In this document: positions 46,701-56,000 of the stretch, piece after piece
Layout: every line of letters starts with the position of its first letter
Position numbering within the stretch: the first letter of the stretch is position 1
Source: Sialis fuliginosa
Taxonomy: Eukaryota > Arthropoda > Insecta > Megaloptera > Sialidae
Length of the DNA: 64,000 nucleotides
Assembly: GCA_961205875.1 (NCBI GenBank)
Contig: OY540812.1
Coordinates: 13,578,001-13,642,000, forward strand
Reading direction: 5' to 3'
Position numbers and translations under genes: made by a program
Notes under the pieces: model-generated
What the model was told of the DNA's origin: nothing
The model's input: only the letters and a program-made list of their open reading frames with translations
Database searches by the model: none

Positions 46701-48095
46701 TAAAGGATAAAAATCTTTAGATCGCCCTTTTTTTAATACCTTTTCTTCTGTAAGATCTATGTTTGCATCAGTATAAATAATAAAATATCTTATATCATTT
46801 TTTAGTCCTTCAATAAAAAAAGTAAAGTGCTTATTAATAGAAAACATATCTCTTTTCCGCTGTTGTTTGAAAGGAAATAACTGATTATAGCCAATTCTAC
46901 TATTTGTAGAATGAGCCTTGACGTGAGAAATTCTACCTCTATAATTAATAGTAATGTTATTAGATATACAATCGCTTTTTCCTTTAAAATTTACAGAAAA
47001 TATGTTTTTATGTAAGAACATGGAATGCAAGAAGGATATTAATAAATTGAGATCATATGTAATTCCAAATATATAGTCGCCATGTTTTTCATGCTTTTTT
47101 GGAGCTGTTAAATCACATAATACTTTTTCTTTTAATGCCATATAATCGTCTTGAACTTCACTGTTTTTTTCTATTTCACTTCTAACAATGCTGTTAATTT
47201 TGTCTCTACTAGGCTGATTAACTGCAAACACTAATTTATCTAAAAATGCTTCTTTTATTTCTTTTTCAAATTCTTGAGAAAGTTTTCGTGCTTTTATTAC
47301 TTTCTGCATAGCAGGTGAAAATTCTAATCGCTTTAACAGTTCTCCTCTCGTTGTTTCATCCTGCAAAAATTGATAAAAACCACGCCCTTGTATATTATCA
47401 TTTGTAAATAAAAAGTTTTGTAAAATGTCACATTTTTCTATATTTATTCTATCAAATTTAAAAGGATAAAAGTTTCTGAATCGCTCTTGTTTTAATTTCC
47501 CTTCTTCTGTAAGATCCAAGCCTGAATTAGTATACATAATAAGATATTCTATATCATTTAATAAATTATCTGATTTAGATAGTAAATATTTAACAAAACT
47601 ATTAAAGTAATCATTAATAAAAAAAAGACTTCGTTTTTCTTTAGTAAATAATTTAGCATAACTAATATCATTATCTATATAATATCTGTCTACATTTTCA
47701 ATTTGTACATAAATGGACTTCTCTTCATGGCAAATAACAATATTATTAAATTTATCAATTTCAGAATCTTCAAATGTTAATGACAATGAAGGATATTTAT
47801 GTTCATATTTCAACTTTCTAAGTGAGCAAAGCACCGATAAGTCTAATTGGTACATAAGTCTAATCAAAGCATGAGGAAGATTACTCCTGTATTGATTGGT
47901 TTGACAAGGATTAAGTAATTCATCAGACAAATCCTGTCTAGATTTATTTTGTAAATCACTAGACAATTCTGAATCTTTGCACAACCTCTTTGATACTACA
48001 TTATTTGTGTCTGTAACAGAATGTCTCCGTTTGCTAGAGCTAAGACCAAGATTTTTCTTAGCTGAATGACTAGTTTGTTTAGATGGAGTAGTCAT
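43797..48095 (-). CDS. Giant intronless repeat protein, 1432 aa, TAL-effector-like repeat architecture
   Basis: One uninterrupted frame with no introns, unlike its spliced neighbours. Residues 22-40 hold a bipartite basic cluster (KRRH then SKRLCK). Residues 90-315 and 338-565 are diverged copies of one domain: both have DI-Y-I-YT followed by DLTEE, then FYP-KF, and FLDKL-AVNQP followed by R. Residues 645-1104 are ten 46-residue repeats typified by YLKTLEKEGINLAN, VSSILHGAG and NAAKAFKDLYDLWF. Residues 1105-1377 are six more diverged units of 41-51 residues. The end is basic (KNKRRKYR). Much of the variation falls in the HGAG loop between predicted helices, as in TALE repeats (I-A-S-x-x-GG-x-x-AL), though TALE units are about 34 residues. 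A TATA-like motif lies 40 bases upstream. I infer lateral acquisition, probably from a bacterium or bacterium-derived element. ARM/HEAT-type protein binding is the main alternative. Confidence 0.85.
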   Translation of the reverse strand: MTTPSKQTSHSAKKNLGLSSSKRRHSVTDTNNVVSKRLCKDSELSSDLQNKSRQDLSDELLNPCQTNQYRSNLPHALIRLMYQLDLSVLCSLRKLKYEHKYPSLSLTFEDSEIDKFNNIVICHEEKSIYVQIENVDRYYIDNDISYAKLFTKEKRSLFFINDYFNSFVKYLLSKSDNLLNDIEYLIMYTNSGLDLTEEGKLKQERFRNFYPFKFDRINIEKCDILQNFLFTNDNIQGRGFYQFLQDETTRGELLKRLEFSPAMQKVIKARKLSQEFEKEIKEAFLDKLVFAVNQPSRDKINSIVRSEIEKNSEVQDDYMALKEKVLCDLTAPKKHEKHGDYIFGITYDLNLLISFLHSMFLHKNIFSVNFKGKSDCISNNITINYRGRISHVKAHSTNSRIGYNQLFPFKQQRKRDMFSINKHFTFFIEGLKNDIRYFIIYTDANIDLTEEKVLKKGRSKDFYPLKFNSIDFQKKKYKILRNCSCINENNLYQFAQEETTREKLLSLLKLPPPLQKEKEEGRLSGENEKEIKNNFLDKLILAVNQPNRENLNSVIQNEIDKSNVPYNYEKLHEIALRWSESREFGSITKGIMGKLLEDIKNNRSSYQKIQNKNIDEEIKFAGSVVGREGTFAFDQFLDFLIKGEGKKYVEVLKKNGVSLTSTSSILHGAGTNAVKAFKDLYDLWFDADGNKTQHLKTLEKEGISLANVSSILHGARANAAKAFKDLYDLWFDEKGNKKQFLKILEKEGISLPNMSSILSGTGVNVTKSFKALYDLWFTADGNKTQYLKTLEEEGINLANISSILHGVGTNAAKTFKALYDLWFNADGNKTQYLKTLEKEGINLASMSSILHRARANAVKAFLDLYNLWFNTKGNKTQYLKTLEKEGINLVNISSILGGAGTNAAKAFKDLYDLWFTAEGSRTQYLKSLENEGIGLANMSSILGGAGGNAAKAFRDLYDLWFDARGNKTQYLKTLKKEKINLANVSSILHGTGANAAKAFKDLYDLWFDEQGNKTQYLKTLEEEGISLTIVSSILHGARANAAKAFKDLYDLWFDEQGNKTQYLKILEKEGINLDNISSILGRTGNDAAKAFKDLYDLWFDEQGNKKHHLEHFIKKREEEKSFTLYNLSSILGGAGAKFKNAFEKLHNVCFDDKGKRTKILDDFYKAGFRPSNLSCMLCKAGVRASSILKGLHSVCFNDKGKITKLLDDFYKAGFRPCYLCSILSGAADKIEKFHNLCFTGEKKMYLNNFFREGFTPKNLSNIFHGARDNICSVLKDFYDVCFNDKEKRTKLLDDFYKAGFRLSDLARVLSMAGTNATSILINFHKLCFNKDNYLNHFLAEDELFTQKNLSKVLHGVGINIYPTFKKLHDLCFDKAGNKTNYLNNLIKNNPSNKILDIVYEKVRKAPATFLDDTLPQQQNISGIDKNKRRKYR
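43965..44783 (-). repeat. Diverged half of the protein repeat array (units 11-16)
   Basis: Six units coding for residues 1105-1377, of 51, 46, 41, 45, 45 and 45 residues. They share LSSIL/LSCML-type helices and a C-terminal H-x-[LV]-CF motif instead of Y-D-LWF, with the linker DDFYKAGFRP replacing KTLEKEGINL. They are older or differently selected than units 1-10. Confidence 0.85.
44784..46163 (-). repeat. Homogeneous half of the array: ten tandem 138-bp units
   Basis: Exact 138-bp spacing coding for residues 645-1104. The string TTTAAATATTGTGTTTTATT on the + strand recurs at nearly every period (for example near 44906 and 45044). No frame-disrupting changes occur across ten units, which implies either recent expansion or selection on the protein. 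Confidence 0.92.
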
Positions 48096-48150
48096 CTCGT
48101 AATGGTTTCGAAAGCTCTTTACCTAATATTAAAATTATTTATAGTTTTTT
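48096..48150 (-). promoter_or_regulatory. Possible TATA box for the giant ORF
   Basis: On the - strand TATAAATAA lies at 48135-48143, about 40 bases before the ATG. That would leave a very short leader. Such motifs arise easily in AT-rich DNA. An alternative is a splice acceptor (TTTTAATATTAG) just before GTAAAGAGC, which would put the promoter further away. Confidence 0.3.
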
Positions 48151-49230
48151 TTTACTAACACTGCATTATTATTACATAATAGCACAAAAAAAGGAAGTTA
48201 TTTTTGACAACTTCCAGTATGAATCTAGAATATTATGTACAATATGCCAAGAGATTACAATAATACAATATATATAATAATATCTAGAAATCAGTAGTCA
48301 GTATAATGTCACAAGATATAAATTTATTTTGTGTTTTTTAAAACACACGTTCTAATTCAGTCACTTGATTTGTATTTCTTTAAGCCAAAGTCTGTATTTA
48401 CTTAAGAGATTTTTAATAATATTTTTGTCATAAGTTTACCCTGGTTTCTCTTTACTACTCTCAAATAACCAACATTAACTTATGTATTATATATTACTAA
48501 GAACTAAACAATATCACGTTAAAAACAGCATCTGTGAGAAGATACCGTCTTGGCACATGCTTCGATATGATATTGAATTATCGGTAGTCCTGTTACTGAG
48601 AATAAAGTCTTTGAGATATCAAGCGATAAGCGACAAAATCTTGTTCCTAAAATGGAAAGAAAAAAGTAATAAAATTTCATATAAAATACATCCAAAACCT
48701 AACCTTTTTGAGGACCGCCGATTAAAATAATAATTTTAAATTTTTATAGATTATTAACGTACTATTTTTGTTATTAATTATTCCACAGAACATTATTCTG
48801 AAGAGTAGAAACAGTAGAAGCGCAAATCACATATACATAATAATATGTATTTATATGTGATTTGTGAGTAGAAGCCACAGGTGGAAAGATTTTATTTACT
48901 TATCTATGATTCAAATTATTCAAATAGAACCGGCATGAGAAGCGTCGTGATTTCATTTTTTAAGATTTATATCATAGTAGCTGTTACTCACAACTTCGTT
49001 CGAGTCATATATATGCCTAATTATATAATAAGATCTATTTATATGATCTACATATATGGTTTACGTAGAATTTAGGTTAGGTATAAGCTGTCATTAGTGA
49101 AGAAGAAGAAGAAGGTTAGGTAATACAGATTTCTGTTATATGGTTATAGTCGATAAAACAGGTCACACGTACGTACAAATGTCACACCGGTCACACCATT
49201 TTTATTTAAAATCTAATACATTTTTCGGAA
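48151..49230. other. Intergenic DNA with a short perfect palindrome
   Basis: AAATCACATATACATAATA faces its complement at about 48824-48866, giving a 40-bp AT-rich cruciform-type sequence. A GGAAGTT..AACTTCC stem lies near 48193-48214. No gene recognised. Confidence 0.5.
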
Positions 49231-49234
49231 TACA

Positions 49235-49345
49235 AAGTAGCCTATCTAGTATCTAGCCTATGTCCTTCCTCAACCAAATTTCATCACGATCGGTTCAGCG
49301 GTTTAGCCGTGAAAAGGTAACAGACAGAGAGACCAGTGGCGTAGT
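49235..49345 (+). repeat. Fragment of the widespread ACTAGC-type repeat
   Basis: CAAATTTCATCACGATCGGT followed by TCAGCGGTTTAGCCGTGAAA and GGTAACAGACAGAGAGA is a very common internal segment of insect interspersed repeats of the same type as 14094-14740. It is followed by an unrelated CAGTGGCGTAGTAACGGGGG transposon end at about 49334. Confidence 0.65.
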
Positions 49346-50688
49346 AACGGGGGGATCCCCCTCCTCCGTAATATCTGTGTTCTAAAAAACATGTTTTGAG
49401 AAAACATCAGTTCAAAACACCTTAAAAAAACTCTTGTGTATTTAACCCCCCCAGAAAATTATGGACTCATTGTGGACTAGTATGAATGGAAGTATGAATA
49501 TTTTAATCTATCTACTATTTGTGGTGGTAACCAAATTAACATGGAATATAGGAGATTAACAATATGGATCGTTTAACAGTATATATGGAACGTCTATTTA
49601 AAAAAAAGACAATAGTTTTACTGGTTAAAAAATATATAATTAATGCAAGAAACAACAATATATATTTATACGTCATACATATTTATATGTTTAATATCAA
49701 TGTGATTTAAACAGAAATTCCTTCATCAGTCTTATTTGTAATTCATTCCCCCTTATTTCTTAAAGAAATTAGTTTATATTGTGTAACACATCGATGCTTC
49801 AGCACTAGTTTTCACATCTTAATCTATTAATGTTAATATTTGTAATAGAAACGAAGAGATCAAGTCAATATATAGATATGATTACTCTTTAAACACAACA
49901 GAGAACAATTTGTTTTTATGAAATCTTACTTTCTGTATAATAATACTATTTTGGCAAGTAAATATATATTACTATCATTGTAATATTTATAGAAATAACA
50001 ATTACACTTTTAATTGATTTTTAGTTTATTAAATAAATAAATAAATATATATATATAAATTGGTCATGGATTCATAAAGTTTTAATTGTTAAAAATTTAA
50101 TAGATAAAATTCAAAATTTTGTAAGTATATGTCTGATATTGTTACATATCACAAAGTAGAAATTATAAACATTAAAATATTTATAGCAGTAAGATTTCTA
50201 AAATCGAACATCAAACAAAAAATGGATAATTTTTTAAAGCATCTACATTATTACTACAGATAAAATCAAATCACAAATAAACCAACTGTGATCATGTATA
50301 TTTTAACCAAGACAAAATTTAATATTAAAAAACTATATACTTAATGGTTAATTACATTTTAAACATATTTATACATAAATTATATTAATTACATTAATAT
50401 TGAAACTATGATTCTTATTTATCCGATACATCGATGTCTACTGATATTTATATATATGTATATTTAATAAGGGTAGAGAGAATATTTTATAAGGTTGGGT
50501 GAGCGATCAATTGATATATAAATACAGTATTTCAAAATAGTAGTTTTTGATTTCATTTGGTGTGTAAATTATGAAAAATTTAGTAACTCATTATTATGAC
50601 TACATAGATTTTCAATCAATCATTTGACCGTTTTTATAACCATTTCATAATCCCAACTTTATACGAGTATATTTGTACATGCATTTGT
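49346..50688 (-). other. Intergenic DNA and probable 3' UTR of the coiled-coil gene
   Basis: On the - strand a candidate AATAAA lies at 50025-50030, about 660 bases after the stop at 50689. Nothing else was recognised. Confidence 0.4.
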
Positions 50689-53600
50689 TTATGCGGTTGT
50701 TTGTAATTCATCTCGAAGACTTAATGTCAGATCAGGTCTGTCTAATGAGCGTCTACGGAAGAATGATTCACGGTCTCTTTGAGCAAGCTCAGAACTTAAA
50801 TTTTTAATAACTCGATCTGATTCGATCCGTTGTTCTAATAAAGCTGTTTGAAGTTCAGCTACTCTAGTTTCTAGAGAAGAAATTTCTTCACGCATGTCAC
50901 TGTTTCCTGTGTCAAGTTGCAATAATTCTTTGTTTGCTTTTGACAATTGCATTCTTAACACTGACGTTTCTTTAATATGCGCCTCCTCTGTTTCTTCTAA
51001 CACTTTATGAGATATTTCAATTTCTTCTTGTAATTGTTTGATTCGCTTTTTAAGCTTTTCATTGTCAGTTGTAATGACTCCTTCAAGACGGTCACAAAGG
51101 ACAGCATGTTCCGACCTGAGTCCTGATAGCTCATCAGCTAAATGAGTATTTTCTTTTTGTATAACTTTTCGTTCGCGTTCTAAAGCATTTTTTCGATTTT
51201 CAAGTCGACGTTCGATTTCTTCTAATTCAGCTACCCTTTCTGTAAGGGAAGCACACGATTTGTTACTTTTAATTTCACTTTCTTCGAGTTGTCTGATACG
51301 CAGTTTTAGCTGCGTTTCGTTGGATTCAGCATCTGCTATTCGTTTTTTATAAGCTGCTTCCATTTCTGCCCAGATATTATCTGCTTGTTGTAAAGTTTCA
51401 ATATAAGCCATCTCTCTTTGTTCTAATTGTTCTATTTGTTTACGTAACTCTTTGTTACTTTCAGACAACTCTTGTACTTTCTTAATATAGTCATGATCTC
51501 GTGATGGACTTCTTCTTTCATAACATCGTTGACATTTTTGTTTTTTATTTTCTTTATATTCTTCGATTAATATTTTGTACTTTTCACTAAGTTTACGTAA
51601 ACTATATTCGATTTCTTGTTTTTCTAATTTGGCTGCATCTCTTTCTTCTTGTAAAGTATTAACAATATCGTTTTTCTCTTTCTGTATTGCTAATTTTTCA
51701 TTTTCTAGATTTTTAATAATTTGTTCATAATCATTTATATTTACATTATTTGATTCACAAATATTTACAATTTCATTTGTTTCTGGGTGGGTTTCTAACT
51801 TATATTCTATGCAAGGAAGTGACTGTTTTATTGGAAAAATATAAAGTTTCAATATGATCCACACATGCCATTTGATAAGAACTGGGAACAGAAGCTCTAA
51901 ATACTCTAAACGATGTTTTAATTCCATTTCAAGTTCTTCAAGTTCATAATTACGTTCTTCATATTTGGTAATCATTGATTCCCAGTAAGAAGCAAGTGCT
52001 TTTGCATCACGAACACGTTTTTTTGTACATGTTCTCGATTCTTCTAAATCATTCAATCGTTCTGCCATCGATTCCAATTCCATTTCTAACTGTTGACATC
52101 TCAACCTTGTGTCATTCTCTGCTTCTTCTAACTCGCACCGTTCTTCATCTAATTTTTGATTCCAGTGTTCTAATTTTTCCATTTCTGCTGATAATTCCTT
52201 TACTTGAGTGAGAAGAGAAAATTCATTATTCAATCGATCTACCAGTTTCTTTATTTGATCATCACCACTGCTTTCATAAATGTTAACTTTTCTTTCTAAA
52301 AATTCATTCCGTGCTCTGTAAAAGTCAATTTCTTTTGAATCAGGTGCTGATAATTTTTTCTGTACCTTTTTTCCTTCTTCTAATGTTTCGCGTATTTGGT
52401 TTAGTTTCTGAATTTCTGCTGATAACTCTACGAGTTTTCCTTCACCTTCAAGGGGAGATTCAGTTTGTGTAGAAACATGTATAAATTCAGTAGGATCAAC
52501 TTCAAAAATTCCACTTTCTTGTAAACTAGATGCATTTGAAAGTTGTTTTTTCTTAGTCGTTCCAGATTTGATAATAAAATCATCTTCATGTTGTACGGGT
52601 CGTGAGGTATAACTTGTAAATGGCAGAACAGTTGCTACTACTCTTGTCGTCGATGGTTTCATAGAATCCATTTTAAATCTTCCTGAATGAAATTCATCTG
52701 AATTATCATCAAGGCAATTATTATGTTCATGAGACAATGTTTCTAAATTATCGAGCAAACTTAAGACCTAAAAAATTAATCAGTATTATAGTATATTATT
52801 ATTTTGCGTTAAATGAATATATTAAGATAAATACCTGTTGGAGACAAAGCTTATCATCTACATTTTCAGCTTTGCGAACCATTTCAGCAATATGTTCTCG
52901 TACAACATCGCCTTTACATTCAACTAAGTTAGAAACAAACCCAGATGTCCTTAAATCTAATGACGATTGACTTCTAAGTGACCACTAAAAACAGTGAGAG
53001 TGAAAATTTTATATTAAGATGATTTTAAAATCACCTTTCATAAGAACAAGACAAATAATAGGTACTAATATTTTGTAAATTCATTAAACACCTTACCTTT
53101 TCATTGTTTCCTTCTAGTTCAAGTATACGAAATTCTTGTAGTTCATTTTGGTCACGTAAGTCACTTAGCTCTTGCAGCAGAGCTGCTTCACGTCTCTCGA
53201 GTCTTCGCACTTGTTCTGCAAGTGCGGTGTTCGTCTGGCTATATTCGTTTGAATTCTGTGTACCTGTCTTGCATTCCCTTGTCTGAAAGTATATAAATTG
53301 CCCTGTTATTTTTCTATATGTGATTTATATTTTCATTTTTATATTTTATTGAATCGTTCAGCTTATGAATTGTAAGCAAATATTTATGAAAAAAAGCTTT
53401 AATTATATAAAGATATACTGCTTGCAGTGGCAGACTTAACGGGTGTTGGACTTGGCGCTTCTCAGGACCCCTCGATGTAAAGGGGCTCCAAATCTACACC
53501 GGATTTAAAAAAAATAGATTTATTTTTTCAAAGATAAAAAAAGAAGAAAATAAAACAGAAGACACGCATTCTTTTCTTAAATCTTTTCTTAGGGTTTTGT

Positions 53601-55028
53601 AAAAATCCATTAATTTAAAAAAGAAGTTATGCCTCCTAGACATAGATGTAAATAATTAGGAAAATAATTCTTTTAGGACGCCATAGGGCTAAAGTTAGGG
53701 AAAAAAACTATAACAATACATGTGGGTGTGAAAATGCAAATCTCAATCAGTAGAATTTAAACGCATTTTTATTTTTTATTATTTTTTCTAATTCAAAGGG
53801 TTCCAAACAGTAATTAACCCCCCCCCCCCTATCCCTCTTAATATATTAAAGATGTTAATAATCATGGTTGAATTAAAATTAACTTTTTCTTTCTACATAA
53901 GTTATTTTTTTAACACAAATTAATAAATTGCCCCCCCTACCCCCAATAATTTTAGCGCCAGGGGCCCCAAGAGGTCTAAATTCATCTCTGACAAGGAGAA
54001 GCAACAGCACGGTTAATGAGAATTTCAATGAGTTTGTGGTATGTTAAACTAGAGCAAAAATAAAAAGACACGTGTCCAACAATTTGATCTCATAGGCCTT
54101 AATTACAAAGATAATTAACTTTGAAAATTTGTGTATTCAATATAACCGTGTATTATGTTCGCTCGAAATATAAGTGTGTTGGCCCTACGGTCAACGCGCT
54201 GGCGTCTCGCCTGGTTTTAAGATTTTGATTTTAATTTTTATTTACAATTATTTTTTATTTTTTTGTACACATTACCTCTCCCACTTGCGTAAAAATCGAT
54301 AAATTAGACATAAATAAAACATATATTATTATTGACAATGAAAATATTGTTATATACGCCAGTACATAATTATTAATTTGTTTTAAAGTAAATTTAATTT
54401 ATTATTGACACAACTCATTAGTTTTTAATTAATTAATTGAAAAGTTTTAATAAAAAACAAACTTGAAAGAAACCACAAACATCTATTGTCAATAATAATA
54501 TATGTTTTATTTATGTCTAATTTATCGATTTTTACGCAAGTGGGAGAGGTAATGTGTACAAAAAAATAAAAAATAATTGTAAATAAAAATTAAAATCAAA
54601 ATCTTAAAACCAGGCGAGACGCCGCGCGTTGACCGTAGGGCCAACACACTTATATTTCGAGCGAACATAATACACGGTTATATTGAATACACAAATTTTC
54701 AAAGTTAATTATCTTTGTAATTAAGGCCTATGAGATCAAATTGTTGGACACGTGTCTTTTTATTTTTGCTCTAGTTTGACATACCACAAGCTCATTGAAA
54801 TTCTCATTAACCGTGCTGTTGCTTCCCCTTGTGAGTGTATAATTTAATAAAAATATTATAATTTAAATATTATATATTGATTTACTAACTATAGTACATG
54901 ATCATATTTATTATACTCACCAAAAGTAATGCACGTTCTAAACTTCTAACTTGACTTCGTGCAAGACTTAATTCTGGGTCTGGTTGTGGAGACAGGGATA
55001 CTCCTGAATCACACTCTTCTTCCAAGAC
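50689..55028 (-). CDS. Long coiled-coil protein, last four exons (5' end not found); possibly ninein/Bsg25D-like
   Basis: Exons in transcript order: 54921-55028, 53097-53282, 52835-52984 and 52767-50689. All are phase 0 with GT..AG ends and encode about 840 residues. The upstream acceptor at 55029-55030 shows that earlier exons exist. Nearly the whole product is heptad-rich coiled coil (QVRRLERREAALLQELSDL, LEEIERRLENRKNALERER). A CQRCYERR patch and an RRRSLDRPD motif lie near the C-terminus. The segment QNELQEFRILELE, and the coil pattern generally, resemble insect Bsg25D/ninein, a centrosome and microtubule-anchoring protein, but golgin-like or other coiled-coil proteins cannot be excluded by eye. 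An odd hydrophobic run (LLFPVLIKWHVWIILK, near 51845-51890) breaks the coil without breaking the frame. Confidence 0.85.
53431..53990. repeat. Eroded hAT-like repeat in an intron of the coiled-coil gene
   Basis: CAGTGGCAGACTTA..TTGGACTTGGCGC near 53426-53460 partly pairs with GCGCCAGGGGCCCCAAGAGG and TAAATTCATCTCTGAC near 53955-53991. Two poly-C tracts (about 53818-53829 and 53932-53944) lie inside. It abuts the foldback that follows. Confidence 0.4.
53991..54832. mobile_element. Long-arm foldback element in an intron of the coiled-coil gene
   Basis: The arms 53991-54340 and 54484-54832 (about 350 bp each) are near-perfect inverse complements. They begin ACAAGGAGAAGCAACAGCAC and end with its counterpart. 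They include GACACGTGTCCAACAATTTG and the GC-rich GGCGTCTCGCCTGG block. The loop is about 143 bp. The near identity of the arms implies a recent origin. It would be transcribed inside the pre-mRNA as a long hairpin. Confidence 0.85.
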
Positions 55029-55155
55029 CTGTAAAAATATAAAAATAAATAAATATATTAAGATTTACAGATTTAATAATTTAAAAAATTCAGTTTTATA
55101 AATAATTTCATTGATTTTATTTTATTTTCAATAAATTGTTAAAAGTTGTACTATG

Positions 55156-56000
55156 CAGGGTGTCCAAGATAAGAGTGGAATGCATGGGTATTTCCTAAAC
55201 GGTAAGAGATACAGATTCGGTTAAATGAGATGAATTATTTGTAAGGAAGGGGTGAGTATCACTGCATCAAAAATATTAATAATTCTATGTGGTTTAGGTC
55301 ATAGGTGTCCAACCTTTTGAACCTCTGGGGCCGCATAGCAAAAATTTTATTTAATTTAGTTCACTGAGGGCCGCAGTATTACAATATAAAACTGAGGACC
55401 TTTTTTTTTAGTCGCTTCAATTTCAATTCCTAATTAATATTATAAATATAAATAAATAATAACTAGAGATAGATTAGGAAAAACCTTTTTTTCTTTTTTT
55501 TAGTCGTAATTGTTAGACAAAAATCAAAATAACAAATAAATAATTGAAAACAATAAATTAGTACAAAAAAATGTTCTTACTTTTTTTCGATAGTAAATAT
55601 GACAAGTGACATATCGTTGTAAAGTAGAGTAAAAAGCACGTTCAAATATGCTACAGCCAACTTAATGGCCCATAAGAAAAACTAAAGTTAGGGTTTGTGA
55701 CTTGGAAACTAGAAACGATATAAAAATTCAAAATACACCAATCAATTCTACACAAAAAGTACTTTAAAAAACAGGAAACAAAAAGTACCCATCTACTTTG
55801 ACAACAAAGTTATAGTCATTTAAAGAATTTCTGAATTTTCAGTTTTTTGGGTATACCGCCTAAACCACATACAATTATTAATATTTATTGATGTAGTAAT
55901 ACTCACCCCTTCCTTACAAATAATTCAACTCATTAAACTGAATTTGTATCCTACCGTTTAGGAAATCCACACGCATTTCACGTTTATGTTGGACATCCTG
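55156..56000. mobile_element. TIR element with CAGGRTGTCCAA ends
   Basis: CAGGGTGTCCAAGATAAGAG at the left pairs with the complement ending TTGGACATCCTG. The arms extend about 145 bp (strings TTATTTGTAAGGAAGGGGTG, AATATTAATAATT and GTGGTTTAGG mirrored). The core contains GTGTCCAACCTTTTGAACCT and GGGGCCGCA, common in insect DNA elements. No intact frame. It lies upstream of the last exon found for the coiled-coil gene, probably inside an intron. Confidence 0.75.

Noticed and set aside
43797-48095. Giant ORF as symbiont contamination or part of a Polinton or retroelement
   Set aside because: Flanks are ordinary insect-like DNA on both sides, and no capsid, integrase, polymerase or terminal repeats are seen. 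Assembly error cannot be fully excluded without reads.
48821-48868. AT-rich palindrome as a microRNA precursor
   Set aside because: The loop and stem are AT-only dinucleotide-like sequence, which forms palindromes by chance. There is no conserved mature-like arm.
51975-53286. Three + strand frames over the coiled-coil exons
   Set aside because: Antisense shadows of the - strand coding exons, whose splice sites and phases are fully consistent.
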